Origin: Caballeronia peredens
Lineage (GTDB): Bacteria; Pseudomonadota; Gammaproteobacteria; Burkholderiales; Burkholderiaceae
Direction: 5' to 3'
NCBI GenBank assembly: GCA_001544595.2
Contig: FCOH02000004.1
Location: 248,001 to 312,000, forward strand
Length of the DNA stretch: 64,000 nt
Translations under genes and position numbers: made by a program
The notes under the pieces: model-generated
Seen by the model: the letters and a program-made list of their open reading frames with translations, nothing else
Told to the model about the DNA's origin: nothing
Databases searched by the model: none
In this document: in pieces, positions 19,403 through 27,969 of the stretch
Position numbering within the stretch: position 1 is the stretch's first letter
Layout of the letters: the number at the start of each line of letters is the position of its first letter

Positions 19403-20044
19403 TTGAAACTTCAAGTAGTGTTGGCTGACGATCATCCGTTCGTCATTTTGGGTATGAGGGCGTTGTTTGCTGCTGATGACGGAATCGACGTGGTCGGCGA
19501 AGCGAATAACGCGAGTACGCTGGTGGCGGAGCTTCTCCGGGTTTCGTGCGATGTGCTCGTGACGGATTTCGCCATGCCCGAGCACGGAGGCGATGCGAAG
19601 GACGGATTGCGCCTCATCTACAAGGTGCGGCAGGAATTCCCGCGGGTGAATGTGGTCGTGCTGACCAGCGTGAGCAATGTGGCGATCCTTCGCTCCATTC
19701 TGAACGCGGGCGCGATAGGCCTGGTGAACAAGGCCGAGCCGATCGAACTGGTGGCCACGGCCGTCCGTCACGCAAGTGTCGGCCGGCATTACGTCAGCGC
19801 GTCATTCGTCTCCGCGCTTGCGGAGGCGGGTGCGGAGGCGAAATCGGAACAGCTTCCTCTTTCTCCCAGAGAGATCGAGGTCGTGCGGCTGTTTGCGCGG
19901 GGCCACTCGATTTCCGAGATTGCGAAAGAACTCGAACGCGACGTCCGCACGGTCAGCCGCCAGAAGCGCGATGCCATGAACAAACTCGGCGTCAGGAACG
20001 ATCCCGCGTTGTTCGCTTTTGTCCGGGCGCAGGGTTTAGGTTAA
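19403..20044 (+). CDS. RcsB-like LuxR-family response regulator (first of three)
   Basis: A 213-residue cytoplasmic response regulator. The receiver (1-125) has the acidic pair ADDHP (Asp9, Asp10), phosphoacceptor Asp55 (VLVTDFAMP), Thr near 86 (VVVLTS) and Lys in VNKAEP. The LuxR-type HTH (about 150-213) reads LSPREIEVVRLFARG, then SEIAKELERDVRTVSRQK and MNKLGVRNDPALFAF. This is closer to RcsB than to NarL-type regulators, as I recall those sequences. The start is a TTG at 19403 with GACGGGGG just upstream. It opens the row of three regulators and a hybrid kinase. Target genes are unknown. Confidence 0.88.
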   Translation: MKLQVVLADDHPFVILGMRALFAADDGIDVVGEANNASTLVAELLRVSCDVLVTDFAMPEHGGDAKDGLRLIYKVRQEFPRVNVVVLTSVSNVAILRSILNAGAIGLVNKAEPIELVATAVRHASVGRHYVSASFVSALAEAGAEAKSEQLPLSPREIEVVRLFARGHSISEIAKELERDVRTVSRQKRDAMNKLGVRNDPALFAFVRAQGLG

Positions 20045-20168
20045 TTTATTTTCGTCATCCTTTTTTATTCGGATGCATCTTATGTATCTCGACGTTTCTA
20101 TCGCCGATGCTGGCGATTCGGTCTTTGCAGTAGATTCAAGTTCGCGTCATGCGACAAGGTTAGATTCA

Positions 20169-20849
20169 ATGGAAATCGCAAACGGAAGCCAAGTGTTTTC
20201 GCATGCTAAACGGATAAGGCTGGCGATCGCAGACGATCATCCGCTCGTCATTCTCGCAATTGAAAGGCTGGTAGGAAACTTCCCCAATGTGGAGATTGTG
20301 AGTCGCAACACAAATTCCACTCAGCTCGACGAGTCGCTTGTGCGAGGCGGTTGCGACGTAGCGATCGTCGATCTCTTCATGCCGGGCGGGCACTACGGGG
20401 AAAGCGTCGAGATGATCCAGCATCTGTCGAGCCGCCATCCGCGGGTGCATCTGGTGGTCCTGTCGCGCAATGACGATGCAACGCTCGTCAAGCGCGTGCT
20501 CGAAGCAGGCGCGCATGCGTTTCTAAGCAAGGAAGATCGTCTCGATCTGATTTACGTCGCAATTGTTTCGGTTATTGCCAACGAAACCTATCTCGGTCCG
20601 GCCGTGCGCCGCACGCTGGCACTGGCGGACGCGGAGAATCACGCACGCTTCATTCGCCAGAAACTGACGAGCCGCGAACTCGAAGTTATCGAACGATATG
20701 CGAAAGGAGCGAATGTCACGGAAATCGCAAAGGAACTGGAGCGCAGTGTCAAAACCATTAGTGCGCAGAAGTGCGCCGCCATGCGAAAGCTGGACCTTTC
20801 CACCGACGCAGATTTATATCGTTTCATATCAGATAGCGGCTTGATCTGA
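20169..20849 (+). CDS. RcsB-like LuxR-family response regulator (second of three)
   Basis: A 226-residue regulator with the same layout as its neighbours. The acidic pair is in IADDHP (22-23), the phosphoacceptor is Asp68 (VAIVDLFMP), Ser replaces Thr in VVLSRN, and Lys is in FLSKEDR. The HTH reads LTSRELEVIERYAKG, then TEIAKELERSVKTISAQK. I prefer the ATG at 20169, which has AAGG nine bases before it; in-frame ATGs at 20073 and 20085 would add about 30 residues of unlikely sequence. Codon use is slightly more AT-rich than that of the third regulator. It lies about 125 bp after the first regulator. Confidence 0.86.
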   Translation: MEIANGSQVFSHAKRIRLAIADDHPLVILAIERLVGNFPNVEIVSRNTNSTQLDESLVRGGCDVAIVDLFMPGGHYGESVEMIQHLSSRHPRVHLVVLSRNDDATLVKRVLEAGAHAFLSKEDRLDLIYVAIVSVIANETYLGPAVRRTLALADAENHARFIRQKLTSRELEVIERYAKGANVTEIAKELERSVKTISAQKCAAMRKLDLSTDADLYRFISDSGLI

Positions 20850-20906
20850 CGGACATTCGCAGCGTGGGGACGCGCGACTGCGAATAGAGCCGGCGCAGGA
20901 GACAAC

Positions 20907-20931
20907 GGTTAATCGATTGCAACGATTAACC
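20907..20931. promoter_or_regulatory. Perfect inverted repeat upstream of the third regulator
   Basis: GGTTAATCG, seven bases, then CGATTAACC: a perfect 9-bp dyad 34 bp before the ATG of the third regulator. Outer bases GCGCA (20893-20897) and TGCGC (20932-20936) can extend it. It has no T run, so an operator or a leader hairpin is more likely than a terminator. Confidence 0.5.
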
Positions 20932-20965
20932 TGCGCAGTAATTTCTCAGTACAACCAACAAGAAA

Positions 20966-21619
20966 ATGAGAATGACAACAACGCCGAAGCGAGCGATCGT
21001 TGCGGACGACCATCCGATCGTCATCAGGGGCATCAAAGATTTGCTCGAGCGCGAAGGGCTGATGCAAGTCGTCGCCACCGCCCGGGACACTTCCGAATTG
21101 GCGGAAGCGCTCGATTCCACGCCGTGCGATTACATCTTTTCCGATATCGGCATGCGAGGCATGGACGGCGAAAGCAGTTCGATCGGATTTCTCAAGCGTC
21201 TGACGTGGCGCCCGGCGCGCCCGAAAATCATCGTCCTGACCATGATTTCGCAGCCGCGCATGCTCGCGGGGCTCGTTCAACTCGGCCTGGATGGCGTTAT
21301 CGACAAGCGCGACGGGCTCGGTTGCCTGGCTCAGGCCATTGCCCTCGCCGAAACGGGCGGCTGCTTTCTTTCGCCGTGCGTCGTGGAGGCGGTGCGCCAG
21401 TTGCCGGCTGCGTCGCCGGCGCGAGCCGGAGTGCTGAGCCGGCGTGAGTGGGAGGTCTTCCAGCTCTACGCGCGCGGCCTGTTGGTCCACGAAATTGCCG
21501 CTCATTTCGGCCGCAGCCGCAAGACGATCGCGACACAGCGACGAAGCGGCATGCGCAAGCTGGGACTCGAAACAGAAGCCGAACTGGTCGAATTTCTGCG
21601 GCAACTGGGTCTGGTCTGA
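20966..21619 (+). CDS. RcsB-like LuxR-family response regulator (third of three)
   Basis: A 217-residue regulator. The acidic pair is VADDHP (14-15), the phosphoacceptor Asp60 (IFSDIGMRG, where the usual MP is MR), Thr in IVLTMIS and Lys in VIDKRDG. The HTH reads LSRREWEVFQLYARG, then HEIAAHFGRSRKTIATQR. It keeps all phosphorylation residues, so it is not a pseudo-receiver. Its GC content is closer to the genome average than those of the first two. The hybrid kinase gene follows on the same strand about 160 bp later, and cotranscription is likely. Confidence 0.87.
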   Translation: MRMTTTPKRAIVADDHPIVIRGIKDLLEREGLMQVVATARDTSELAEALDSTPCDYIFSDIGMRGMDGESSSIGFLKRLTWRPARPKIIVLTMISQPRMLAGLVQLGLDGVIDKRDGLGCLAQAIALAETGGCFLSPCVVEAVRQLPAASPARAGVLSRREWEVFQLYARGLLVHEIAAHFGRSRKTIATQRRSGMRKLGLETEAELVEFLRQLGLV

Positions 21620-21783
21620 AGCGGAGCCGTGACGATTTCGTCTTCGTCTCAGAATTATTTGGGACGATTCCGATTCGATCCTGGAGCAAGGCGGGTCAGA
21701 CTCAACGCATCAGTATTCGACGCGGACAGCCGATGGGCGTGCCTATGCCGTTGCACGTGTCGGCCGCTTCTGGGAGGTTCGAA

Positions 21784-24699
21784 TTGAAATCGTCGCTCGT
21801 GCGTTATCTGCTGCTTGCTTATCTGATCTCGCCACTTCGCTGCTACGCCGTGCAACCGGGCTTGGGCATTTTGGGCGTGCGCTTGATGCCTGTGCTGATC
21901 GGCGTAATTGCGGTTCTGGTCGTGACGCTTCGCGCACTCGTGCTTCTGCAACGGGAGATCGCCAAGCGAATCGAGACGGAAACGCAGCTCGCCACGCAAC
22001 TCAGCTTCCAGCAGACCATGATGGAAGTGGTGCCGTATCCGCTCATCGCGAAGGACATGAGCAACCGCTACATCGCGGTCAACCGGGCCTTCGAAGAAAC
22101 GCTGGGCGTACGGCGCGAAGCCATCATCGGCGGCACGAGCCTCGAGGTGACGGCGTGGGGCTCCGAGCATAGCCGGATATTGCACGATCTCACCAACCGA
22201 ACGCTGGCCACCGGCGAGCGGCAGGAGCTCGAAGCCGAATTCTGCGACGACCGGAACACGTTGCGTTGCGGCCTCTTCTGGACGGGCGCCTTCGCGGCGT
22301 CGAACGGCCAGCGGGCGGGCGTCGTCGGCACGATGATCGACATCACCGACATCCGCGATGCGGAAACCCGCGCGCGGCAGACCGAACGGCGTCTTCACGA
22401 CGTCACCCGGTCTTTGCCCGCGGTCGTCTTTCAATTGCGCCGCGCGAGCGACGGCACCTACAGCCTTCCTTATATCGACGGCGATACACGCCAGTTGCTC
22501 GGCCTCGACGTGCTGGCGCTGGCCGACAATCCCATCCATTTGCTCACGCATGTCCATGCGGAGGACAGCGCACGTCTGGTGAAGGAAATCGAACTGTCGG
22601 CGCGCTCGCTCGAGCCGCTGCACACGGAATTCCGCTCGACGGTCGACGGCGTCCCGCGCTGGATTCGTGCCAATCTCGTCGCGCACCGTGAAAACGATGG
22701 CGCGGTGGTATGGAGCGGCTACTGGGGCGATGCCAGCGTCGAGCACGCGCGCGCGGACGAACTCGCCCGCGCGCGCGATACGGCGGAGGCGGCCTCGCGC
22801 GCGAAGGACGACTTTCTCGCGATGATGAGCCACGAAATCCGCACGCCGATGAACGGCGTGCTGGGGCTCGTCGAGGTGCTCGAAAACACGTCGCTGAATC
22901 CGGATCAGTCGCAGATGCTCGGCATGATTCAGGACTCGGCGAGCGCGCTTCTGCAGATTCTTGACGACCTGCTCGATTACTCGAAGATCGAGGCGGGCAG
23001 ACTCGCGATCGAATCGAGGCCGATCGATCTTCGCGAACTCGTGGACAACTCGGTCGGCCTGCTTGCCGCGCGTGCGCATGAGAAGGGCCTGCGCGTACGC
23101 GTCGATGTCGGGCCGGACGTGGCGGCGACGGTCAGGGGCGACAGCGTGCGCCTCAGACAGATTCTCTTCAATCTGATGAGCAACGCCATCAAGTTCACGA
23201 TCACGGGAGATATCTCGCTCAATGTGCAGGTGGTCGAGCGGCGCGACTCGGAGCAGGTCATCGAGCTGTGCGTGAAAGATACCGGCATCGGCATCGCGCC
23301 CGAGGCCCAGCAGAGCCTCTTCGAACCGTTCGTGCAGGCGGAGACGTCCACGACACGGCGCTTCGGCGGCACCGGGCTCGGACTCACAATCTGCAATCGC
23401 CTTGTGGAACTCATGGGCGGCACGATGAGTTTGACGAGCGAAGTCGGTTCGGGAACCGCCATGACCGTTCGTCTCACGATGCCCGTCGAGACCTTGCATT
23501 ATCAGATCGAAGGACTTAGGGGGAAACGGAGCATCGTCGCAATCGACGATGATCGCGTAGCGGCGGCGCTCCTCCACTACGGCGAGGCGCTCGGCCTCAG
23601 CATGCAGCGGCGCGCGCCGGAAGACATCGTCTTCCCGGAATCCGGCGCGCCGGAGGACGTCGACATCCTCTTTCTGAGCGACGTGCACAAGAGCGCTGTG
23701 CCGCCGGGTTCCCGCGTGATCCACATCACCGAGAAGCCCAAGCCGACCGGATACCGCATTCTTGAGGACGACATCCGCGTGAGCGTCAATCCGATCTCAT
23801 GGCACGGGCTCGGCGCGGCATGTGTTGCAGCGCTGACGGGCATGCCGCAGATCGCATCGGGCGCGGCGCTCGGCACCGAAACGAGAATGGAGGCGCCCGA
23901 TCGCGAAGAGGCGCTGCACGGCGGCCGGCTCGTGCTGGTCGCGGAAGATCATCCCGTCAATCAAGAATTGATCCGTCATCAGCTTTCATTGCTCGGATTC
24001 GCCTGCGATGTCGTGCATGACGGCGTGGAAGCGCTGGCGGCTCTGGACAATACACGCTATGGCTTCCTCATTACCGACTGCCATATGCCGAACATGACGG
24101 GCTACGAACTCGCGCGCCGCGTCCGGGCCGACGAAGCCGGAACGGCGCGCCGCCTGCCGATCCTCGGCATCACGGCGAGCACCGCGCCCGACGAGTTGCG
24201 CCGGTGCCGCGAAGCCGGCATGGACAATTGTCTGGTCAAGCCCACCCGGCTCGCGACGTTGCGCGAACATCTGAATCGGTGGCGCGTGTCGGAGAGTTCA
24301 GGGAACGAGGCCGCTGCGCAGTCGGCGAGTCATGCCGCTGCGCCGTCGCGAGACAACGATGAACTGGACCTGAACGCCATGGCGCAACTGTGGGGCAGCG
24401 AGTCGACCGTGAAGGCGCTGCTGGATGCGTTCGTTTCGGCGTTCCGCGACGACCTCGCCACGCTTCGGGAGTTGCTCGATTGCGGCACCGTGGACGATCT
24501 GCGCGACTGGCACCATCGCGTCGTCGGGGCGGCCAGTGTGCTGCAGTATCGGCCGCTGCTCGACGTGCTCGAGGCCTTTCGCCGCCGCGACCTGCATACG
24601 ACGACCCGTGACACGCGCCAGCAAGAGGGACTCGCGCTGATCGCGCGATGCGAACAGCTCGTGGAGCGCATTCAGTCGCAGGGCGCCGCGATAGTCTGA
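21784..24699 (+). CDS. Hybrid sensor histidine kinase with PAS, HisKA, HATPase, ABL-like, receiver and HPt domains
   Basis: A 971-residue inner-membrane kinase if read from the TTG at 21784, which has GGGAGG six bases upstream; ATGs at 21733 and 21745 are alternatives without a good ribosome site. Two membrane helices (about 5-22 and 33-55) are separated by only about ten residues, so there is no periplasmic sensor. Two PAS-like regions follow (about 71-190 and 200-320), then HisKA with His350 (MMSHEIRTPMNG), and HATPase with N463/N467, DTGIG and GTGLGL. A degenerate region at 580-688 recalls the ABL domain of RcsC. The receiver has Asp765 (LITDCHMP). A C-terminal HPt has His911 but Val914 where Lys is usual. 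It should feed the three upstream regulators. Confidence 0.88.
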   Translation: MKSSLVRYLLLAYLISPLRCYAVQPGLGILGVRLMPVLIGVIAVLVVTLRALVLLQREIAKRIETETQLATQLSFQQTMMEVVPYPLIAKDMSNRYIAVNRAFEETLGVRREAIIGGTSLEVTAWGSEHSRILHDLTNRTLATGERQELEAEFCDDRNTLRCGLFWTGAFAASNGQRAGVVGTMIDITDIRDAETRARQTERRLHDVTRSLPAVVFQLRRASDGTYSLPYIDGDTRQLLGLDVLALADNPIHLLTHVHAEDSARLVKEIELSARSLEPLHTEFRSTVDGVPRWIRANLVAHRENDGAVVWSGYWGDASVEHARADELARARDTAEAASRAKDDFLAMMSHEIRTPMNGVLGLVEVLENTSLNPDQSQMLGMIQDSASALLQILDDLLDYSKIEAGRLAIESRPIDLRELVDNSVGLLAARAHEKGLRVRVDVGPDVAATVRGDSVRLRQILFNLMSNAIKFTITGDISLNVQVVERRDSEQVIELCVKDTGIGIAPEAQQSLFEPFVQAETSTTRRFGGTGLGLTICNRLVELMGGTMSLTSEVGSGTAMTVRLTMPVETLHYQIEGLRGKRSIVAIDDDRVAAALLHYGEALGLSMQRRAPEDIVFPESGAPEDVDILFLSDVHKSAVPPGSRVIHITEKPKPTGYRILEDDIRVSVNPISWHGLGAACVAALTGMPQIASGAALGTETRMEAPDREEALHGGRLVLVAEDHPVNQELIRHQLSLLGFACDVVHDGVEALAALDNTRYGFLITDCHMPNMTGYELARRVRADEAGTARRLPILGITASTAPDELRRCREAGMDNCLVKPTRLATLREHLNRWRVSESSGNEAAAQSASHAAAPSRDNDELDLNAMAQLWGSESTVKALLDAFVSAFRDDLATLRELLDCGTVDDLRDWHHRVVGAASVLQYRPLLDVLEAFRRRDLHTTTRDTRQQEGLALIARCEQLVERIQSQGAAIV

Positions 24700-24730
24700 T
24701 CGGGAACGGATGGCGAGATGCCTCGCCGTC

Positions 24731-25675
24731 CTACCGCTCGGCGTCCGCGAGCGCCGGGGCTTTCTGGTTGAGCGGCTCGCGGTCGCGAAAATACTCGAGC
24801 GCGAAGTCCACGAAGGACCGTGTCTTGGCGGATACGTGCCTGCGCCCCGGGTAGACGATCGAAACCTCCTTGCCGGCGTCCTTGAGCGTGTAATCCGGCA
24901 GCAGACGAACCAGTGTTCCCGCCTGGATATCTTGCGTCACATACGTCTCGGGCAACACGGCGACACCCATTGCCGAAATCGCCGCCTGCCGCAGCATGTG
25001 CGAACTGTTCACCGTGTATGCGGGATCGAGCACGACGCTCTCCACGACTCCCGAAGGCCCGGTGAAGGACCATGTCGAACCATGAATGTCCGCGGACGGT
25101 GCGAGAAATTCATGCGCGGCGAGCGCCGCCGGACGCGCCGGCATGCCGCGCGACGCCAGATAGTCCGGCGAGGCCACGAGCACGGCGCCGACTTTCAGCA
25201 GTGGCCGATTGATCAGCATGCCGCTGTTGACCAGATGCGGCACGACGATACCCACGTCGAAGCCTTCCGCGACGAGATCGACCGGACGATGCAGCAGTGT
25301 CAGACGCACTTTCACATTCGGATAAAGGCCGCGATATTCGCGCAGCATCGGTGTGAGACCGAGCAGCGAGAACGATGCCGAGGCCACGATCTTGAGCGTG
25401 CCCGACGGATCCACCGAACTGTTCGCGACAGACGCTTCGATAGCTTCCACTTGTTCGATGACGGCGCGGCAGCCTTCGGCGTAGGTGCTTCCCGCTTCGG
25501 TCAGCGAAACGCTGCGCGTCGTCCGGTTCAGCAAGCGGGTGTTGAGATGCATCTCCAGCAGGGAGACGTAGCGCGTGATCACGGCGTTGGACAGATCGAG
25601 CGCGGCGGCTGCCCGACCGAACGACTCGGTTTCCGCGACTTTGAGAAAGACGCGCATCGCTTGGAGTTGATTCAT
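24731..25675 (-). CDS. LysR-family transcriptional regulator
   Basis: A 314-residue regulator. The winged HTH occupies residues 1-60 (VFLKVAETESFGRAAAALDLS, seen in parts, and LLNRTTRSVSLTEAG), followed by a two-lobed effector-binding domain (about 90-300). It resembles the large AaeR/DmlR-like group; the effector is unknown. I chose the ATG at 25675 (MNQLQAMRVF), which starts the canonical HTH; the 83 in-frame codons upstream look non-coding. It is convergent with the hybrid kinase (31 bp between stops) and divergent from the porin, which it might regulate. Confidence 0.9.
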   Translation of the reverse strand: MNQLQAMRVFLKVAETESFGRAAAALDLSNAVITRYVSLLEMHLNTRLLNRTTRSVSLTEAGSTYAEGCRAVIEQVEAIEASVANSSVDPSGTLKIVASASFSLLGLTPMLREYRGLYPNVKVRLTLLHRPVDLVAEGFDVGIVVPHLVNSGMLINRPLLKVGAVLVASPDYLASRGMPARPAALAAHEFLAPSADIHGSTWSFTGPSGVVESVVLDPAYTVNSSHMLRQAAISAMGVAVLPETYVTQDIQAGTLVRLLPDYTLKDAGKEVSIVYPGRRHVSAKTRSFVDFALEYFRDREPLNQKAPALADAER

Positions 25676-26119
25676 GCAGGGAGCGGTTTGAGGAAGCGCT
25701 CGCAGAACGCTCCGATAGGCGATTGGAGGCGCACGGCGGGAGGCGCCGTCGCGCGTACGCGATCTTAAGAGCGTGTCAGGCTGCTTCGGAATCAGAGCAT
25801 TCTCATTCGCTGCTGGTGTCTCAAAGCCGCCACTGTCGCATGGACGCAACTCGAACCTGCCAGCGCGCGAACATAAGTTGATCGATGCCATCCATAAGTC
25901 CGCGCAATCTAAGCGTTTCCCCATATTGAAATTGTACTTTTCGATTTATTCGAAAAGCCTTTTGTGCTTTCTTTTTGGGTTTCTCAAAAAATGCGGGCAA
26001 TAAACTTGGCTCTGCCGAATATCGGTGCAGAGCCGAGCGAGTGATGAAGCAATTCCGCTCGACCCACGCTCAGCCTGAAGCAACCCATCGAGTCGCAAGA
26101 CTCATTCAAAGGAACACCC
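25676..26119. other. Divergent intergenic region between the LysR gene and the porin
   Basis: About 440 bp with no gene. The part from about 25900 is AT-rich. It contains a perfect 8-bp hairpin CTTTTCGA / TCGAAAAG (25937-25957, 5-base loop) in the presumed promoter or leader of the porin. A TTGAAA at 25926-25931 could be a -35, but I could not settle a matching -10. Confidence 0.45.
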
Positions 26120-27280
26120 ATGAAAAAGAATGTTATCGGCGCGGCAGTGGCAGTATTGGCTGCATCGTTCGCGACGGCTGCAAGCGCACAAAGCAGCGTC
26201 ACGCTGTATGGTCTGGTCGACGCAGGTCTGACGTACGTGAACAACGTCGCGACCGGAGCACCGGCAGGTCAGCCGCAGAAGGCCAGCCTCCACGCGCTGA
26301 CGAGCGGCAATCTGCAGGAAAGCCGTTGGGGCCTGCGCGGATCGGAAGATCTGGGCGGCGGCATGAAGGCGATCTTCACGTTGGAAAACGGCTTCAGCGT
26401 GAATAGCGGCGAGATGGGCGAAGGCAACAAGCTGTTCGGCCGTCAGGCGTTCGTCGGCGTGTCGTCGGACGTCGGTACCGTGACGCTCGGTCGTCAGTAT
26501 GATTCCGTCGTCGACTACCTCGGCCCGCTGAGCGCGGCGGGTACGTGGGGCGGTACGTACTTCGGTCACGTTGCCGGCAACGACAACCTGAACAGCAACT
26601 TCAGCATCGCGAACGCGATCAAGTTCCAGAGCCTGAACTACGCAGGTCTCTCGTTCAGCGGCCTGTACGGCTTCTCGAATCAAGCGGGTGGCTTTGCCAA
26701 TAACCGCGCGTACAGCATCGGCGCGGGCTATGCGAACGGCCCGTTCAAGCTCGGCGCGGCATACATGCAAGGCAATGGTGTTAATTCGGCGACGAACAGC
26801 ACCCTGGGCGCTATCACGGACGACGAGTTCGTTCGCACGCCCGCTCTTCCGGGCACGCGTCAACGCACGTTCGGCGCGGGCGCTAGCTATGCGTACGACG
26901 CCATGACTTTCGGCGCGATCTGGACGCAGAGCCGTCTCGACAACAACAACCTCGAGAACTCGTCGTTGGTGTACAACAACTACGAAGTTAACGGCCGCTA
27001 TCTGCTGACTCCGGCGCTGTCGCTGGGTGCTGCCTACACGTTCACGACGGAGAAGGCAAGTCTGAGCGATACGGTCAAATTCCACCAGTTCGGCATCCAG
27101 GCTGACTACGCGCTGTCCAAGCGCACCGACTTCCACATCGAAGGTGTGGCGCAGATCGGTTCGGGCGGTCGTGAAGGTTACTACCCGTCCGCATCGATCG
27201 CCAACAACAATGGCGCATTCGGTGCGTCCTCGAGCAGCCGTCAGGTTCTCGTGAACACGGGTATCCGTCACCGCTTCTAA
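26120..27280 (+). CDS. General porin (Burkholderia OmpC-like, gram-negative porin family)
   Basis: A 386-residue outer-membrane protein expected to form a trimeric 16-stranded beta-barrel for small hydrophilic solutes. A signal peptide (MKKNVIGAAVAVLAASFATA) is cleaved after ASA near residue 22, giving mature QSSVTLYGLVDAGLTY, the hallmark of beta-proteobacterial porins. The loop-3 region is near 110-140. The C-terminus ends in Phe (NTGIRHRF), needed for BAM-mediated assembly. It carries its own terminator, so it is monocistronic. Several such porins are usual per genome; substrate preference is not predictable. Confidence 0.95.
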   Translation: MKKNVIGAAVAVLAASFATAASAQSSVTLYGLVDAGLTYVNNVATGAPAGQPQKASLHALTSGNLQESRWGLRGSEDLGGGMKAIFTLENGFSVNSGEMGEGNKLFGRQAFVGVSSDVGTVTLGRQYDSVVDYLGPLSAAGTWGGTYFGHVAGNDNLNSNFSIANAIKFQSLNYAGLSFSGLYGFSNQAGGFANNRAYSIGAGYANGPFKLGAAYMQGNGVNSATNSTLGAITDDEFVRTPALPGTRQRTFGAGASYAYDAMTFGAIWTQSRLDNNNLENSSLVYNNYEVNGRYLLTPALSLGAAYTFTTEKASLSDTVKFHQFGIQADYALSKRTDFHIEGVAQIGSGGREGYYPSASIANNNGAFGASSSSRQVLVNTGIRHRF

Positions 27281-27336
27281 AAGCGGCGTGAGCTGACGCT
27301 GTGGGCAAGCAGCAGTCAGCCGGTAGTCAGGCAGTA

Positions 27337-27366
27337 GCAAAAGGGCACCGCGAGGTGCCCTTTTGC
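27337..27366 (+). terminator. Rho-independent terminator after the porin
   Basis: Perfect 13-bp stem (27337-27349 with 27354-27366) around a GCGA loop; the core is GGGCACC / GGTGCCC with flanking AAAA/TTTT pairs. Confidence 0.88.
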
Positions 27367-27497
27367 ATTGGCGCGTCCGAAACGCAGGGTGCCCGCGAAC
27401 TGCGGCGAGCATCGCAAATGCACTACCATGCAAATGCGACTGGCCGTGAAGATCGAAACCATCGTGCAAGCGGCGGTCCGCCATCAGGAGAGCAACA

Positions 27498-27944
27498 ATG
27501 ATCTCGACATGCCGACCACATGTCCGTTGGACCGCCGGTATGATGCTCGCACTTGTCGTCGCGAGTGCGGCTCATGCCGACACCGTCGCGCTGAAAGCCA
27601 ATCTGCAGCCGTCGAGCGAAGTCCCGCCGCGCGTGAGCAAGGGACACGGCGTCGTCGATGCAACGTTCGATACCGACACGCACGTGCTCGTCTGGACCGC
27701 GACGTACGCCGAGCTTTCCGGCCCCGTGACGATGGCTCACTTCCACGGTCCCGCGCCCGTCGGACAGAATGCCAACGTGCAGGTCCCGATCGACAAGAAG
27801 TCGCTGGCGAGCCCGATGAAAGGGCAGGCCACGCTGACGGAACAGCAGGTTTCCGACCTCATGACGGGCCAGTGGTATTTCAACATTCACACGCAGGAGA
27901 ATCCGACCGGTGAAATTCGCGGTCAGATGATGCCGGCGAACTGA
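27498..27944 (+). CDS. CHRD-domain protein, exported
   Basis: A 148-residue protein with a signal peptide ending near ASAAHA (residues 22-27). The CHRD domain follows, with the family patterns SSEVPPRVSKGHG, MAHFHGPAPVGQNA and the closing WYFNIHTQENPTGEIRGQM. CHRD domains occur in chordin and in many secreted bacterial proteins; the biochemical role is not established. The position before an esterase gene (25 bp) suggests cotranscription, but no functional link is evident. Confidence 0.8.
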   Translation: MISTCRPHVRWTAGMMLALVVASAAHADTVALKANLQPSSEVPPRVSKGHGVVDATFDTDTHVLVWTATYAELSGPVTMAHFHGPAPVGQNANVQVPIDKKSLASPMKGQATLTEQQVSDLMTGQWYFNIHTQENPTGEIRGQMMPAN

Positions 27945-27969
27945 AACGAGCCAACAAATCGGAACGACG

